A stretch of DNA of 64,000 bases from Acinetobacter beijerinckii CIP 110307 (GTDB lineage Bacteria > Pseudomonadota > Gammaproteobacteria > Pseudomonadales > Moraxellaceae): positions 1,549,335 to 1,613,334 of the forward strand of contig NZ_KB849765.1 in assembly GCF_000369005.1 (NCBI RefSeq), written 5' to 3'. Below the pieces are notes generated by a model. It searched no databases. It was not told where the DNA came from and saw nothing but the letters and a program-made list of their open reading frames with translations. Positions 38,082 to 47,468 of this stretch are shown here, piece by piece; the stretch's first letter is position 1; every line of letters starts with the position of its first letter. Made by a program: the position numbers and the translations under genes.

Positions 38082-38699
38082 TTAGTCTTTTCTTTTGGCT
38101 AGATAATACTTTTTTGCTAAACGCCAGCAGACGTAAACTGCCACTATAAGCAGAATGATATAGCCAATACGTTGAGTGATCGCAGCCATTAACGCTTGGT
38201 TTTCACTAAAATGATATCCTACATAAGCTAAAAAACTTGTCCAAATAATTGTTCCTGCAGCGCTATAAGTCATGAATTTGCTGAAAGGCATTCGACTCAT
38301 GCCTGCTGGAATACTAATTAGGGAGCGGACTGCGGGGACCATACGTCCAAAAAAAACGACGCGATGGCCATGTTTTTCAAACCAAGTTAAAGATTTTTCA
38401 AAATCGGTAACGCTTATTCTTAAATACTTTCCATATTTTTCGATGAATAAATATAAATGTTGCTGCGGAATTTTACGACCAATCCAATACAGAAGCATTG
38501 CAGCTAAAAGTGAGCCAGCACTACCAGCTATTATGACACCAATGAGAGTTAGATCACCTTTTGAAGCGGTATAACCCGCAGATGGCATGATAATTTCGGA
38601 TGGAATAGGCGGGAAGACATTATCAAGAAACATAAGGAATGCGATTCCCAAATATCCTAATTTTTCCATAATTGATAAGACCCAATCTTCAAGTCCCAT
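38082..38699 (-). CDS. DedA-family membrane protein
   Basis: A 205-residue inner-membrane protein of the DedA/VTT family. The conserved acidic/proline motif FPPIPSEIIMPSAGY is near 30-45, and the helix-break FGRMVPAVRSLISIPAGMSRMPFSKFM near 115-145 is the family's reentrant-loop signature. DedA proteins are thought to flip undecaprenyl phosphate or phosphatidylethanolamine and support envelope homeostasis. AAGG precedes the ATG. Confidence 0.92.
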   Translation of the reverse strand: MGLEDWVLSIMEKLGYLGIAFLMFLDNVFPPIPSEIIMPSAGYTASKGDLTLIGVIIAGSAGSLLAAMLLYWIGRKIPQQHLYLFIEKYGKYLRISVTDFEKSLTWFEKHGHRVVFFGRMVPAVRSLISIPAGMSRMPFSKFMTYSAAGTIIWTSFLAYVGYHFSENQALMAAITQRIGYIILLIVAVYVCWRLAKKYYLAKRKD

Positions 38700-38795
38700 A
38701 GTACCTTTGATATTCGTTTTTAAATTGTATTGAAGATTAATTGTTGTTAGTCAAACTCTCAATAGTGGATTGGTTAACTTTTTAATATATAAAAA

Positions 38796-38817
38796 AGCCT
38801 TAGTAAAAACTAAGGCT
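38796..38817 (-). terminator. rho-independent terminator of trhO
   Basis: AGCCTTAGT and ACTAAGGCT pair around AAAA; six T follow on the minus strand. Confidence 0.88.
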
Positions 38818-38843
38818 GTTTGTTACTTATAATTGATCTTGAT

Positions 38844-39776
38844 TTAAAGGCGCTTGCGTTTTGCTGCAGTAATCTGCGATTGACGCATACGGAAGCCTTC
38901 TTTTTGCTTCTCAGTTGTTTTATCTATACAAAAAACACAAGAAACACCATGTTCATAACTTGGAAGTTCGGCCTCTGCAGAAGTTAAAGGCCAACCACAT
39001 GCATGACACTTGATATTTTCACCTTCTTCAACACCGTGTGTAACCGCAGTACGGCCATCAAAGACGAAGCATTCACCTTCCCACATGCTTTCTTCAGCAG
39101 GTGTTTCTTCTAAGTATTTTAAAATACCGCCTTTGAGATGATAAACCTCATTAAAACCTTCTTGTAGCAGCAAAGACGTTGATTTTTCACAGCGAATTCC
39201 GCCTGTGCAGAACATTGCAATTTTTTTGTCTTTATGTTGTTCAAGATTTTGCTTTACATATTCAGGGAATTCACGAAAAGACTCAGTTTTAGGGTCGATT
39301 GCGCCTTTAAATGTACCAGCTTTATATTCGTAGTCATTGCGAGTATCAATCAAAATAACATCATCGCGTGCAATTAGATCATTCCATTCTTTTGGATCAA
39401 GATAGTGACCGACTAAATCACGTGGTTTGACTTCTACGCCTAAAGTTACGATTTCTTTTTTTAGTTTAATTTTCATTTTACGGAATGGTTTTTCAGAGCT
39501 TTCAGACTCTTTATATTCCATTGCGTTAAAGCCTTCATTCAGGAGAAATTGATGGATTGTATCAATCGCAGCGCGATCACCAGCAACAGTTCCATTAATT
39601 CCTTCTGATGCAACAATAAGAGTTCCACATAAATTGATGCTATTCACTAAATCTAAAAGACGCTGTTGCAGATCTGCTGCATCTTGAACTTCTTTAAACT
39701 GATATAGTGCCGCAACAACCCAATTATTGGTCGCTTGCTGTTCTACAGGTGCAAGCTGTTCTACAGTAGCGTTCAT
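38844..39776 (-). CDS. trhO: tRNA uridine-34 hydroxylase TrhO (YceA, rhodanese-related)
   Basis: TrhO makes 5-hydroxyuridine at the tRNA wobble position. The 310-residue protein has an N-terminal ferredoxin-like domain, a rhodanese domain (~120-215) with C190 in FCTGGIRCEKST, and a C-terminal region with CxxC pairs (CHACGWPL and CVFC), probably zinc-binding. I start at the ATG at 39776, which has GGAG at 7 bases; the frame continues four codons upstream without a signal. It diverges from the DUF1289 gene. Confidence 0.93.
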   Translation of the reverse strand: MNATVEQLAPVEQQATNNWVVAALYQFKEVQDAADLQQRLLDLVNSINLCGTLIVASEGINGTVAGDRAAIDTIHQFLLNEGFNAMEYKESESSEKPFRKMKIKLKKEIVTLGVEVKPRDLVGHYLDPKEWNDLIARDDVILIDTRNDYEYKAGTFKGAIDPKTESFREFPEYVKQNLEQHKDKKIAMFCTGGIRCEKSTSLLLQEGFNEVYHLKGGILKYLEETPAEESMWEGECFVFDGRTAVTHGVEEGENIKCHACGWPLTSAEAELPSYEHGVSCVFCIDKTTEKQKEGFRMRQSQITAAKRKRL

Positions 39777-39886
39777 GGATAACTCCAAATGTATTAAGAT
39801 AGAAAATTAAGGCGCATATTTTAGCGCGAAATTTGAAAATAAGCGAGAAAACCATAAAGTAAATATGGTTTTATGAGGAGTTGGTT

Positions 39887-40378
39887 TTGAGTAACGATCG
39901 TCGAATTCCATCATTAACCCCATGTGCAGGGCGTTGTTCTACGGTGTTTGGTGATCTAGTCTGTCGAGGTTGTCGTCGCTTTAATCACGAGGTGATTCAA
40001 TGGAATACTTATACAGCAGAGCATCGTTTGGCTGTATGGACCAGATTAGATGCGCAGTTGGATCAAATCCTTATTCCGTTATTACCGCACGCGAATTTAA
40101 TGCATATCGAGGGTTTTATTCAAAATAAGCGTGTTCGAGTGTTAGACAGTGCGAGTAAAGGGCGTAAGCTCTATCATGCTTTAAAAATTTGTGAAAAAAA
40201 TAAACACTTGGCACATGACAGTGGGCTTGGGATTAATGATTCACAAGTCAAACCCATTTGGGATGAGTTTGAACGGCGAGTGCTTGCGTTGGCAAAGGCG
40301 AGTTATGAGTTAGCATGGTTACGTGCAGATGGAATTAGCAATAATTTGTTGCGTGCATTAGAAGAAGATGAAATTTAA
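39887..40378 (+). CDS. DUF1289 domain protein
   Basis: A 163-residue protein. The N-terminal ~45 residues are a DUF1289 domain with its spaced cysteines (PCAGRCSTVFGDLVCRGCRR), likely metal-binding; the remainder is helical and not recognised. GAGGAG at 39875-39880 points to the TTG at 39887 as start; the TTG at 39881 is too close. A small hairpin (AAACCATA / TATGGTTT, 39849-39871) lies just before the ribosome-binding site. Its stop codon overlaps the convergent DUF2306 gene. Confidence 0.78.
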   Translation: MSNDRRIPSLTPCAGRCSTVFGDLVCRGCRRFNHEVIQWNTYTAEHRLAVWTRLDAQLDQILIPLLPHANLMHIEGFIQNKRVRVLDSASKGRKLYHALKICEKNKHLAHDSGLGINDSQVKPIWDEFERRVLALAKASYELAWLRADGISNNLLRALEEDEI

Positions 40379-41031
40379 ATATTTTTCTTCTTAATACTCA
40401 ATCTGGAAATAATGATTTCAGCAATTAATAGATTGATCGTCCAACCTAACCATGATTCAAGCTGATAAATATGTATGGGCGTTAGCCAATCCCAATAAGG
40501 TTGAACTTCATAAAGTGCTAACTTCCATGTTCTGAGACTAAGCGCAGATAAAGCTAAGGCAAAGCTACGAATCATCCAGTTGCGATGCTTGCTCCATTGC
40601 CGCTGAAAAGCATAATAGAGCGCTAATAAGCTGCTCAGTCCCCATAATAAACCAAGTGACACAAAAGCGATTTGTGTACTTAATCCTCCATTGGCTGAAA
40701 GTGCCAAGATAAAACCGCTAGGTAGAGCTAAACCAAGGGTGATAAAAATATACAGCCAACCTGCATAACGATGTAGGTGAGGGAGCTTTCTACGAATGTC
40801 TTTGGAAAACTGAGTAAAACCAGCCAATAAAACGAGGCTACTGGTGATTACATGAATCTGGAAAGCCAAGCGCCAAGGCTGGGTGTGGACGACATCCTGC
40901 TTTAAAACTAAAAAATGATTGCTGTCAGACCATGGAAAATATTGCATACATATCTTCAGCATCAACCAACTCAAATAAATAAACACCATGACAGTAATCA
41001 ATTGAGTGAGTTGATTGAGAATTTTCCACAT
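40375..41031 (-). CDS. DUF2306 membrane protein
   Basis: A 218-residue protein with about seven transmembrane helices. It has the DUF2306 pattern of conserved histidines near helix ends (QIHVITSSLVLLAGF, LPHLHRYAGWLYI, WSKHRNWMIRSFALALSA), which suggests haem or metal binding, as in related YjeB/DUF420-type proteins. That is inference. Its stop codon overlaps that of the DUF1289 gene by 4 bases (convergent). Confidence 0.82.
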   Translation of the reverse strand: MWKILNQLTQLITVMVFIYLSWLMLKICMQYFPWSDSNHFLVLKQDVVHTQPWRLAFQIHVITSSLVLLAGFTQFSKDIRRKLPHLHRYAGWLYIFITLGLALPSGFILALSANGGLSTQIAFVSLGLLWGLSSLLALYYAFQRQWSKHRNWMIRSFALALSALSLRTWKLALYEVQPYWDWLTPIHIYQLESWLGWTINLLIAEIIISRLSIKKKNI

Positions 41032-41101
41032 AAATATTGATCACTGTTATGATATGGAATGAAAATAATTTGAATAATGTCTATTAAATGAGAATAGCGA
41101 A

Positions 41102-41767
41102 ATGAATAAGCTCAAACAAATATTAATTTTCAGTACAACTTTCGCCTGTAGTGCGCTTAGTGTAGCTCAAATTCCTCAAATATCTGCTTCATGGACAGGC
41201 TTATATAACGATGAGCAAAAAATCTCATTATTTTTTCAGCAAAAAGGCACTGATATCACGGGTTATAGTCTATTGAATGGAAAGCAAACTCATTTCAAAG
41301 GTAAAATTCAGCAGACTGATTTGAATTATACTTTATCCTTGAATGAAATAGGTCAAGGCGCAGATGTTGGGAAATTTATTTTAGATTATAAAAACAATAC
41401 GATGCCGATTGATGCACAATGGTTGTCTGCTGCAAAAACGGTGAAACCGAAATTTTTTAGTTTAAGCTCGCAACAATGTAAATATGCGAAAGGGCAAGGG
41501 GAATTTCCTGATGCTTCATCACGCTTATTAAAAGATGCAGACTTACAAGTACCTTTGGGGCAGTTGCAATATATGCGGAACGAGATCTATGCGCGTCATG
41601 GCTATGCTTTTCAGAATAAAAAATGGGCAATAACCTTTTCTCAAAATGATTGGTATATGCCTTGTTACACCAATGTGGATACTCGTCTAACTAAGATCGA
41701 AAAAGAAAATGTGAAGCGTATTAAGTTAGTAGAGCCTTATGCAAAAGATTTGGATTGGGGGCGTTAA
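41102..41767 (+). CDS. secreted YARHG-domain protein
   Basis: A 221-residue protein with a Sec signal peptide (~1-22, ending SVAQ). Residues ~25-115 resemble a beta-rich lipocalin-like domain. The C-terminal ~75 residues form a YARHG domain with the eponymous motif in RNEIYARHGYAF and paired cysteines. YARHG domains occur in extracellular and envelope proteins, probably binding the cell wall. Terminator downstream; monocistronic. Exact role unknown. Confidence 0.82.
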   Translation: MNKLKQILIFSTTFACSALSVAQIPQISASWTGLYNDEQKISLFFQQKGTDITGYSLLNGKQTHFKGKIQQTDLNYTLSLNEIGQGADVGKFILDYKNNTMPIDAQWLSAAKTVKPKFFSLSSQQCKYAKGQGEFPDASSRLLKDADLQVPLGQLQYMRNEIYARHGYAFQNKKWAITFSQNDWYMPCYTNVDTRLTKIEKENVKRIKLVEPYAKDLDWGR

Positions 41768-41790
41768 CTGATTTGATTTAGTGAATCAAT

Positions 41791-41818
41791 AAAAAAGCTG
41801 CCAATTGGCAGCTTTTTT
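41791..41818. terminator. bidirectional terminator, YARHG gene / gltA
   Basis: AAAAAAGCTGCC and GGCAGCTTTTTT pair around AATT between convergent genes. Confidence 0.93.
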
Positions 41819-41840
41819 AACATTAACTTTTCAACAAAAA

Positions 41841-43115
41841 TTAACGTTTGATATCGCGTTGAGTCGAGCCTGTGTAAAGCTGACGTGGACGACCGATCTT
41901 GTAAGGACCGCTGTGCATTTCTAACCAGTGGCTGATCCAACCAACTGTACGTGCAAGCGCGAAGATTACCGTAAACATACCTGTTGGGATACCAATCGCT
42001 TTTAAGATGATACCTGAGTAGAAGTCTACGTTCGGATAAAGTTTACGTTCAACAAAGTACGGGTCGTTAAGCGCAATACGCTCAAGTTCCATTGCAAGTT
42101 GCAATTGTGGATCGTTGATACCTAGTGCAGCAAGTACTTCGTCACAAGTTTCTTTCATGACTTTCGCACGTGGATCGAAGTTTTTATACACACGGTGACC
42201 GAAGCCCATGAGTTTAACTTCTTTACGCTTCACTTTTTCCATGAATTCAGCAACGTTTTCTACGCTACCAATTTCATCTAACATTTTAAGTACAGCTTCG
42301 TTTGCACCACCGTGAGCAGGTCCCCAAAGTGCTGAGATACCAGCAGAGATACATGCATATGGGTTTGCGCCAGTCGAACCAGCAAGACGAACTGTAGAAG
42401 TAGAAGCATTTTGTTCGTGGTCAGCATGAAGCGTGAAGATACGATCCATTGCTTTAGCAAGAACAGGATTTACTTTGTAATCACGGTCAGCAGGTGTAGC
42501 AAACATCATGTGTAAGAAGTTTTCTGCATAACCTAAGTCATTACGTGGGTAAATGAATGGTTGACCTACAGTGTACTTGTAGCTCCACGCTGCAAGTGTA
42601 GGAATTTTCGCGATTAAACGAATTGCTGTGATTTCACGATGGTTTACATCTTCGATGTCTAAACCGTTGTGATAGAACGCAGATAATGCACCAACAACAC
42701 CAACCATGATCGCCATAGGATGGGCATCACGACGGAAACCATTGAAGAAACGACTTACTTGGTCGTGAACCATCGTATGGTTACGTACTTTTGCGTCGAA
42801 TTCTGCTTTTTGTTCAGCATTTGGAAGCTCGCCATTTAATAATAAGTAGCAAGTTTCTAAATAGTCTGCTTGAGTCGCTAATTGATCAATTGGATAACCA
42901 CGGTGTAATAACACACCTTTGTCACCATCAATGAATGTGATCTTAGATTCGCAAGCAGCTGTCGCCATAAAACCAGGATCGAAAGTAAAGTGACCAGATG
43001 CTAAAACATCTTTAACGTCAATTACATCTGGGCCCAATGTGCCGCTGTAAATTGGTAATTCAATTTCTTTGCCATCAAGCTGTAATACGGCTTTTTTGCC
43101 AGTTGCTGCAGACAT
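41841..43115 (-). CDS. gltA: type II citrate synthase
   Basis: GltA condenses oxaloacetate with acetyl-CoA to start the TCA cycle. The 424-residue length and N-terminal extension mark the NADH-sensitive hexameric type II enzyme of Gram-negatives. The catalytic residues sit in [12 protein letters not shown] (His), [15 protein letters not shown] (His) and NVDFYSGI (Asp). AGGAGA lies upstream of the ATG. It is transcribed away from the sdh-suc block across a 900-bp gap. Confidence 0.97.
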   Translation of the reverse strand: MSAATGKKAVLQLDGKEIELPIYSGTLGPDVIDVKDVLASGHFTFDPGFMATAACESKITFIDGDKGVLLHRGYPIDQLATQADYLETCYLLLNGELPNAEQKAEFDAKVRNHTMVHDQVSRFFNGFRRDAHPMAIMVGVVGALSAFYHNGLDIEDVNHREITAIRLIAKIPTLAAWSYKYTVGQPFIYPRNDLGYAENFLHMMFATPADRDYKVNPVLAKAMDRIFTLHADHEQNASTSTVRLAGSTGANPYACISAGISALWGPAHGGANEAVLKMLDEIGSVENVAEFMEKVKRKEVKLMGFGHRVYKNFDPRAKVMKETCDEVLAALGINDPQLQLAMELERIALNDPYFVERKLYPNVDFYSGIILKAIGIPTGMFTVIFALARTVGWISHWLEMHSGPYKIGRPRQLYTGSTQRDIKR

Positions 43116-43324
43116 TCAATAGATCTCCTGTCCTGGTGAATGATTATCTGACTCGAAATACTAATCTTGTCATGTGCGAATCAGACGTTGTCAAAATTTG
43201 CTATAAGATTAGTGGCTACTAAAATTTTGTCAATTATACTTAGGGATAAAAAATGACGTTGCTACAGTCAATTAGTCATTCCATATCGAAGAAAAAATTG
43301 AGTAAAATCACAGCATCGGTCGAG

Positions 43325-43418
43325 TATAATATGTCAAATCATGTTTTAGGTGCATAAAAAAAATGAAGCACCAGTACAATTGTAAGTAAATTTTTATGCT
43401 TGCAAACTTTTGGTGCTT
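43325..43418 (+). promoter_or_regulatory. TATAAT box followed by alternative hairpins
   Basis: A perfect TATAAT at 43325-43330 (no good -35) precedes GGTGC (43349-43353), AAGCACCA (43366-43373) and TGGTGCTT (43411-43418). The middle segment can pair with either flank, but not both. Confidence 0.3.
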
Positions 43419-43564
43419 ATAAAATAAATACTTATCTAGGATTAAAAAACTATGTATCTCATGGCCTACAGTTAAATAATAGGTCAAAAAACCGAAGATA
43501 TTATTGAAAATTAAATTATAAACGACCTAATCTAGTGCGACTAATTGTTTAAAAAAAAATCAAT

Positions 43565-43582
43565 TTACTTTTATAAAAGTAA
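43565..43582. repeat. perfect 18-bp palindrome
   Basis: TTACTTTTATAAAAGTAA is a perfect self-complementary palindrome within the gltA/sdh region. A candidate binding site for a dimeric regulator; the AT-rich context makes chance less unlikely. Confidence 0.45.
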
Positions 43583-43882
43583 TGAAAATATAGATTACTG
43601 AATTTTTATATTTTATATATAAATGAGGGGTATTATTTTCAACAATAATTATAATCACTCCTTTTATGGGCTATTTATCAATAAAATCATCTTCATTTGT
43701 AAGATTTTAGAAATAATTATTGCTATTTATAGCGCAAGAGATGGAAAGTGCTGATTAAATTTTATTCTTAAATAACAGTGGGATGAATTTAAATTAATTC
43801 ATACAGGGGGGCGTTTCATGCTTTAATTGATGTAAATGATTCTTATTTATTTGTTTTTTAGACTAAAGCTAAAACTGATTGT

Positions 43883-43911
43883 TTGTATTTTGATATTTCA
43901 CGTTTTATAAT
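43883..43911 (+). promoter_or_regulatory. candidate promoter of sdhCDAB
   Basis: TTGTAT (43883-43888) and a perfect TATAAT (43906-43911) are 17 bases apart, giving a start near 43918 and a ~100-nt leader. Confidence 0.5.
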
Positions 43912-43969
43912 TCGGTGTCGTTATATAGGTTGGGCATGCACTATGCTTGCCTAACAATGCCAGCTTTCC

Positions 43970-44004
43970 TTTGAATTAATTCAAACAAACTCCGGATGGA
44001 GTTT
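43970..44004 (+). promoter_or_regulatory. structured sdh leader: palindrome plus hairpin before sdhC
   Basis: TTTGAATTAATTCAAA (43970-43985) is a perfect 16-bp palindrome. AAACTCC and GGAGTTT (43987-44004) then form a perfect 7-bp stem with a GGAT loop, 11 bases before the sdhC start. Confidence 0.5.
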
Positions 44005-44015
44005 CTACCTACAGG

Positions 44016-44417
44016 ATGCCCGCTGTGAAAAGCAACAGACCTGTCAATTTGTCCATGGGTCAGGTATTAGCGGTAAATTTACGCTCACCCGTGGCTATTG
44101 CATCAATTCTACACCGTTTATCAGGTGTAATCGTTTTCTTATTAGTCGCTGTTCTTTTGTGGATTTTAGATAAATCTTTATCTTCACCAGAAGGATTTGA
44201 CTACGTTAAAAATGTCGTTTTCGGAAATATCATTGTACGTTTTGTCGTATGGGTATTTGTAGCTGGCTTAATTTTCCATTTCATTGCTGGTATCAAGCAT
44301 TTACTTGCTGATATTGGTTTTGCGGAAGAATTACAAAGTGGTCGTATTGCAGCTACAGTTTCATTGATCTTGTCTGCGATTGGTATCGTCGCAGCATTCG
44401 TATGGATTATGTTCTGA
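44016..44417 (+). CDS. sdhC: succinate dehydrogenase cytochrome b556 subunit
   Basis: Membrane anchor subunit of complex II, 133 residues with three transmembrane helices. RPVNLSMGQ and SILHRLSGV are the family signature, and the histidine in AGIKHLLAD is the likely haem b ligand. The ATG at 44016 directly abuts AGG; the GTG three codons later (44025) is better spaced (7-9 bases) and may be the true start. First gene of sdhCDAB; its stop overlaps the sdhD start by one base. Confidence 0.94.
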   Translation: MPAVKSNRPVNLSMGQVLAVNLRSPVAIASILHRLSGVIVFLLVAVLLWILDKSLSSPEGFDYVKNVVFGNIIVRFVVWVFVAGLIFHFIAGIKHLLADIGFAEELQSGRIAATVSLILSAIGIVAAFVWIMF

Positions 44418-44782
44418 TGAAAAGTGCTACAGGTTTAACAGGTTCAGGTTCTCGCGATTGGTATATCCAACGTGTCAGTGCTGTAGTGTTAGCTGCATAT
44501 ACTGTGGTGATCTTCGGTTGGATCTTATGTAATAGCGGATTCGGCTACGAACAGTGGGCTGGCTTTATGTTAACTCTGCCAATGAAGATTTTCTCTTTAT
44601 TAGCAGTATTATCGCTCGTTGCACATGCTTGGATTGGTATGTGGCAAGTCTTTACAGATTATGTAACGACTCGTCAAATGGGTCCTTCAGCTTCAGGTTT
44701 ACGCCTTGTACTGACATCTGCTGTTATTATTTCAGTGTTCGTGTACGCAATCTGGGGTATCCAGATTTTCTGGGCAAATTGA
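44417..44782 (+). CDS. sdhD: succinate dehydrogenase hydrophobic membrane anchor subunit
   Basis: Second anchor subunit of complex II, 121 residues with three transmembrane helices. It starts MKSATGLTGSGSRDWYIQRV, with the quinone-site region in the first helix; HAWIGMWQVFTDYV supplies a haem-proximal histidine and the quinone-site tyrosine. The frame is open five codons upstream, but the ATG at 44417 overlaps the sdhC stop (TGATG), indicating coupled translation. Confidence 0.94.
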   Translation: MKSATGLTGSGSRDWYIQRVSAVVLAAYTVVIFGWILCNSGFGYEQWAGFMLTLPMKIFSLLAVLSLVAHAWIGMWQVFTDYVTTRQMGPSASGLRLVLTSAVIISVFVYAIWGIQIFWAN

Positions 44783-44794
44783 TAGGAAGAGATC

Positions 44795-46690
44795 ATGGGC
44801 GCAATTAACCCTAAAGAAGATTATTCAAATATTCAAAACCTCACTTTCGATGCAGTTATTGTCGGTGGTGGTGGTTCAGGTATGCGTGCTTCTTACCAAC
44901 TTGCTCAAGCTGGTTTAAAAGTTGCTGTATTGACCAAAGTATTCCCAACACGTTCACACACTGTTGCTGCCCAAGGTGGTATTGGTGCGTCGTTAGGAAA
45001 TATGCAAGAAGATAATTGGCATTATCACTTCTATGACACGGTTAAAGGTTCGGATTGGTTAGGCGATCAGGACGCAATCGAGTTTATGACGCGTGAAGCA
45101 CCAAAAGTTGTTTATGAACTTGAACACTTAGGTATGCCTTTTGACCGTAACGAAGATGGGACAATCTATCAACGTCCTTTCGGTGGTCACTCTGCAAACT
45201 ACGGTGAGAAAGCGGTTCCACGTGCATGTGCTGCTGCCGATCGTACAGGTCATGCTTTGCTTCATACTTTATATCAAAGCAACGTAAAAATGGGTACTCA
45301 GTTTTACGTAGAATGGATTGCATTAGACCTCATCCGTAATGAAGCGGGTGATGTGCTTGGTGTAACTGCTATTGACCAAGAAACAGGTAATATCGCAGTA
45401 TTCCAAGCGAAAGCAACATTGTTTGCTACTGGTGGTGCTGGTCGTGTTTATCGCGCATCAACCAATGCATATATCAACACGGGTGACGGTCTTGGTATGG
45501 CTGCTCGTGCAGGTATTCCATTACAAGATATGGAATTCTGGCAATTCCACCCAACGGGTGTTGCTGGCGCAGGCGTATTGTTGACTGAAGGTTGTCGTGG
45601 TGAAGGTGGTATCCTTCGTAACAAAGACGGCGAACCATTCATGGAACGTTATGCACCAACTTTAAAAGATTTGGCTCCACGTGACTTCGTATCACGTTCT
45701 ATGGACCAAGAAATTAAAGAAGGTCGTGGTTGTGGTCCTAAAGCGGATTATATCTTATTAGATATGACTCACTTGGGTGCTGAAACGATTATGAAGCGTC
45801 TTCCATCTGTATTTGAGATTGGTAAGAAATTCGCAAACGTTGACTGTACTAAAGAGCCAATTCCTGTGGTACCAACAATCCATTATCAAATGGGTGGTAT
45901 TCCAACCAATATTCATGGTCAAGTGGTTGTGCCTCATGGTGTGGAAGAGGGTGAATTCTCTGCGCATTATGATAAAGACACGAAAGAATATACCTATAAA
46001 GGTACACGTGATTATGTGAAACCAGTAAAAGGTTTCTATGCAATTGGTGAATGTTCTTGTGTATCTGTACATGGTGCAAACCGCTTAGGTACAAACTCAT
46101 TGCTTGACCTTGTAGTATTTGGTAAAGCAGCGGGCGAGCACATCATTGATTACGTAACTAAACATCATGGCGATGATTATCAGCCGCTTCCGACTGATGT
46201 ATTGGTAAATACATTAGATCGTATTCGTAAGCTGGATGATTCAACCACGGGTGAAAATGCACAAGAAGTTGCTGATGCAATCCGTGACATCGTACAAGAT
46301 CACGCAGGTGTATTCCGTACTCAAGCATTGCTTGACAAGGGTGTAAAAGAAATTCTTGCGATTGAACCACGTGTTCGTAATATTCATTTAAAAGACAAAT
46401 CTAAAGTATTTAACACAGCACGTGTTGAAGCATTAGAAGTTGAAAACTTATATGAAGTTGCGAAGGCGACACTAATTTCTGCTGCTGCACGTAAAGAATG
46501 TCGTGGTGCACATACAGTTGTTGACTATGAGTTAGCACCTGATCACCCAACTTATTCTTACGGTCGTCGTGATGATGAGTGGATGAAACATACTTTGTGG
46601 TATTCATCAGATAACCGTCTTGAATATAAGCCAGTACGTTTCAGCCCATTAACGGTTGAAGCAATTGAACCTAAACCACGTACATTCTAA
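44795..46690 (+). CDS. sdhA: succinate dehydrogenase flavoprotein subunit
   Basis: Catalytic subunit of complex II, 631 residues, oxidising succinate to fumarate. The FAD-binding loop is VIVGGGGSGMRASYQLA near the N-terminus; the histidine in RSHTVAAQGG binds FAD covalently. Substrate-binding residues are in HPTG and in RACAAADRTGH, and the C-terminal domain is complete. AGGAAGAG precedes the ATG, 12 bases after sdhD. Confidence 0.98.
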   Translation: MGAINPKEDYSNIQNLTFDAVIVGGGGSGMRASYQLAQAGLKVAVLTKVFPTRSHTVAAQGGIGASLGNMQEDNWHYHFYDTVKGSDWLGDQDAIEFMTREAPKVVYELEHLGMPFDRNEDGTIYQRPFGGHSANYGEKAVPRACAAADRTGHALLHTLYQSNVKMGTQFYVEWIALDLIRNEAGDVLGVTAIDQETGNIAVFQAKATLFATGGAGRVYRASTNAYINTGDGLGMAARAGIPLQDMEFWQFHPTGVAGAGVLLTEGCRGEGGILRNKDGEPFMERYAPTLKDLAPRDFVSRSMDQEIKEGRGCGPKADYILLDMTHLGAETIMKRLPSVFEIGKKFANVDCTKEPIPVVPTIHYQMGGIPTNIHGQVVVPHGVEEGEFSAHYDKDTKEYTYKGTRDYVKPVKGFYAIGECSCVSVHGANRLGTNSLLDLVVFGKAAGEHIIDYVTKHHGDDYQPLPTDVLVNTLDRIRKLDDSTTGENAQEVADAIRDIVQDHAGVFRTQALLDKGVKEILAIEPRVRNIHLKDKSKVFNTARVEALEVENLYEVAKATLISAAARKECRGAHTVVDYELAPDHPTYSYGRRDDEWMKHTLWYSSDNRLEYKPVRFSPLTVEAIEPKPRTF

Positions 46691-46704
46691 TCGGGAGAAC
46701 AAAG

Positions 46705-47415
46705 ATGAGTAGAGGCACTCGTACATTCGAAATCTACCGCTATGATCCTGATAAGGATAAAGCGCCGTACATGCAAACTTTCAAACTTGAGTTGACCGAT
46801 AAGCACCGTATGTTGCTTGATGCGTTACTTGCGTTGAAAGTACAAGATGAATCATTAACATTCCGCCGCTCTTGCCGTGAAGGTATTTGTGGTTCGGATG
46901 GTGTGAACATCAATGGTAAAAATGGTTTAGCGTGCTTGTGGAACTTGAACGATTTACCAGAGAAAATTGTGATTCGTCCTTTACCTGGCTTACCAGTTGT
47001 AAAAGATTTGGTTGTAGATATGAATCAATTCTACGATCAATATGACAAAATCCAACCGTTCTTGATTAACAATCAGCCAGCGCCAGCGAAAGAGCGTTTA
47101 CAGTCTCAAGCAGAACGTGAACACTTAGATGGTCTGTATGAATGTATTCTTTGTGCATGTTGTTCGACTTCATGTCCATCATTCTGGTGGAACCCTGATA
47201 AGTTCCTTGGACCGTCTGCATTATTAAATGCATACCGTTTCATTATTGATTCTCGTGATACAGCAACACAAGAGCGTTTGGCTCGTTTAGACGATCCATT
47301 CTCTTTGTTCCGTTGTAAAGGAATCATGAACTGTGTATCAGTTTGCCCTAAAGGTTTAAACCCAACAAAAGCAATTGGTCACATCCGTAATATGTTGTTG
47401 GATCAAGCTGGTTAA
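46705..47415 (+). CDS. sdhB: succinate dehydrogenase iron-sulfur subunit
   Basis: Electron-transfer subunit of complex II, 236 residues. The [2Fe-2S] cluster is held by C57, C62, D65 and C77 (CREGICGSDG ... GLAC), with the same Asp substitution as E. coli. The C-terminal ferredoxin domain has CILCACCSTSCP and CKGIMNCVSVCPKGLNP for the [4Fe-4S] and [3Fe-4S] clusters. GGGAG precedes the ATG. Last gene of sdhCDAB. Confidence 0.98.
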   Translation: MSRGTRTFEIYRYDPDKDKAPYMQTFKLELTDKHRMLLDALLALKVQDESLTFRRSCREGICGSDGVNINGKNGLACLWNLNDLPEKIVIRPLPGLPVVKDLVVDMNQFYDQYDKIQPFLINNQPAPAKERLQSQAEREHLDGLYECILCACCSTSCPSFWWNPDKFLGPSALLNAYRFIIDSRDTATQERLARLDDPFSLFRCKGIMNCVSVCPKGLNPTKAIGHIRNMLLDQAG

Positions 47416-47432
47416 TCAGAATGTTCTAACAA

Positions 47433-47468
47433 AAAAAACGGGAGCTTTGAAAGAAGCTCCCGTTTTTT
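47433..47468 (+). terminator. rho-independent terminator of sdhCDAB
   Basis: CGGGAGCTT and AAGCTCCCG pair around TGAAAG, flanked by A and T runs, shortly after sdhB. It separates the sdh and suc transcripts. Confidence 0.93.

Larger units (their letters stand above)
43116..44015. other. 900-bp AT-rich divergent region gltA / sdhC
   Basis: The longest gap in the window. I see no coding frame with a plausible start. It contains an isolated TATAAT (43325-43330) followed by three segments with alternative pairing (43349-43418), a perfect 18-bp palindrome at 43565-43582, the sdh promoter and a structured sdh leader. Its size suggests complex regulation of gltA and sdh, or an unannotated small RNA. 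Confidence 0.6.

Noticed and set aside
45084..46607. Several His-rich minus-strand frames opposite sdhA
   Set aside because: Antisense of a strongly coding gene; compositional shadows.
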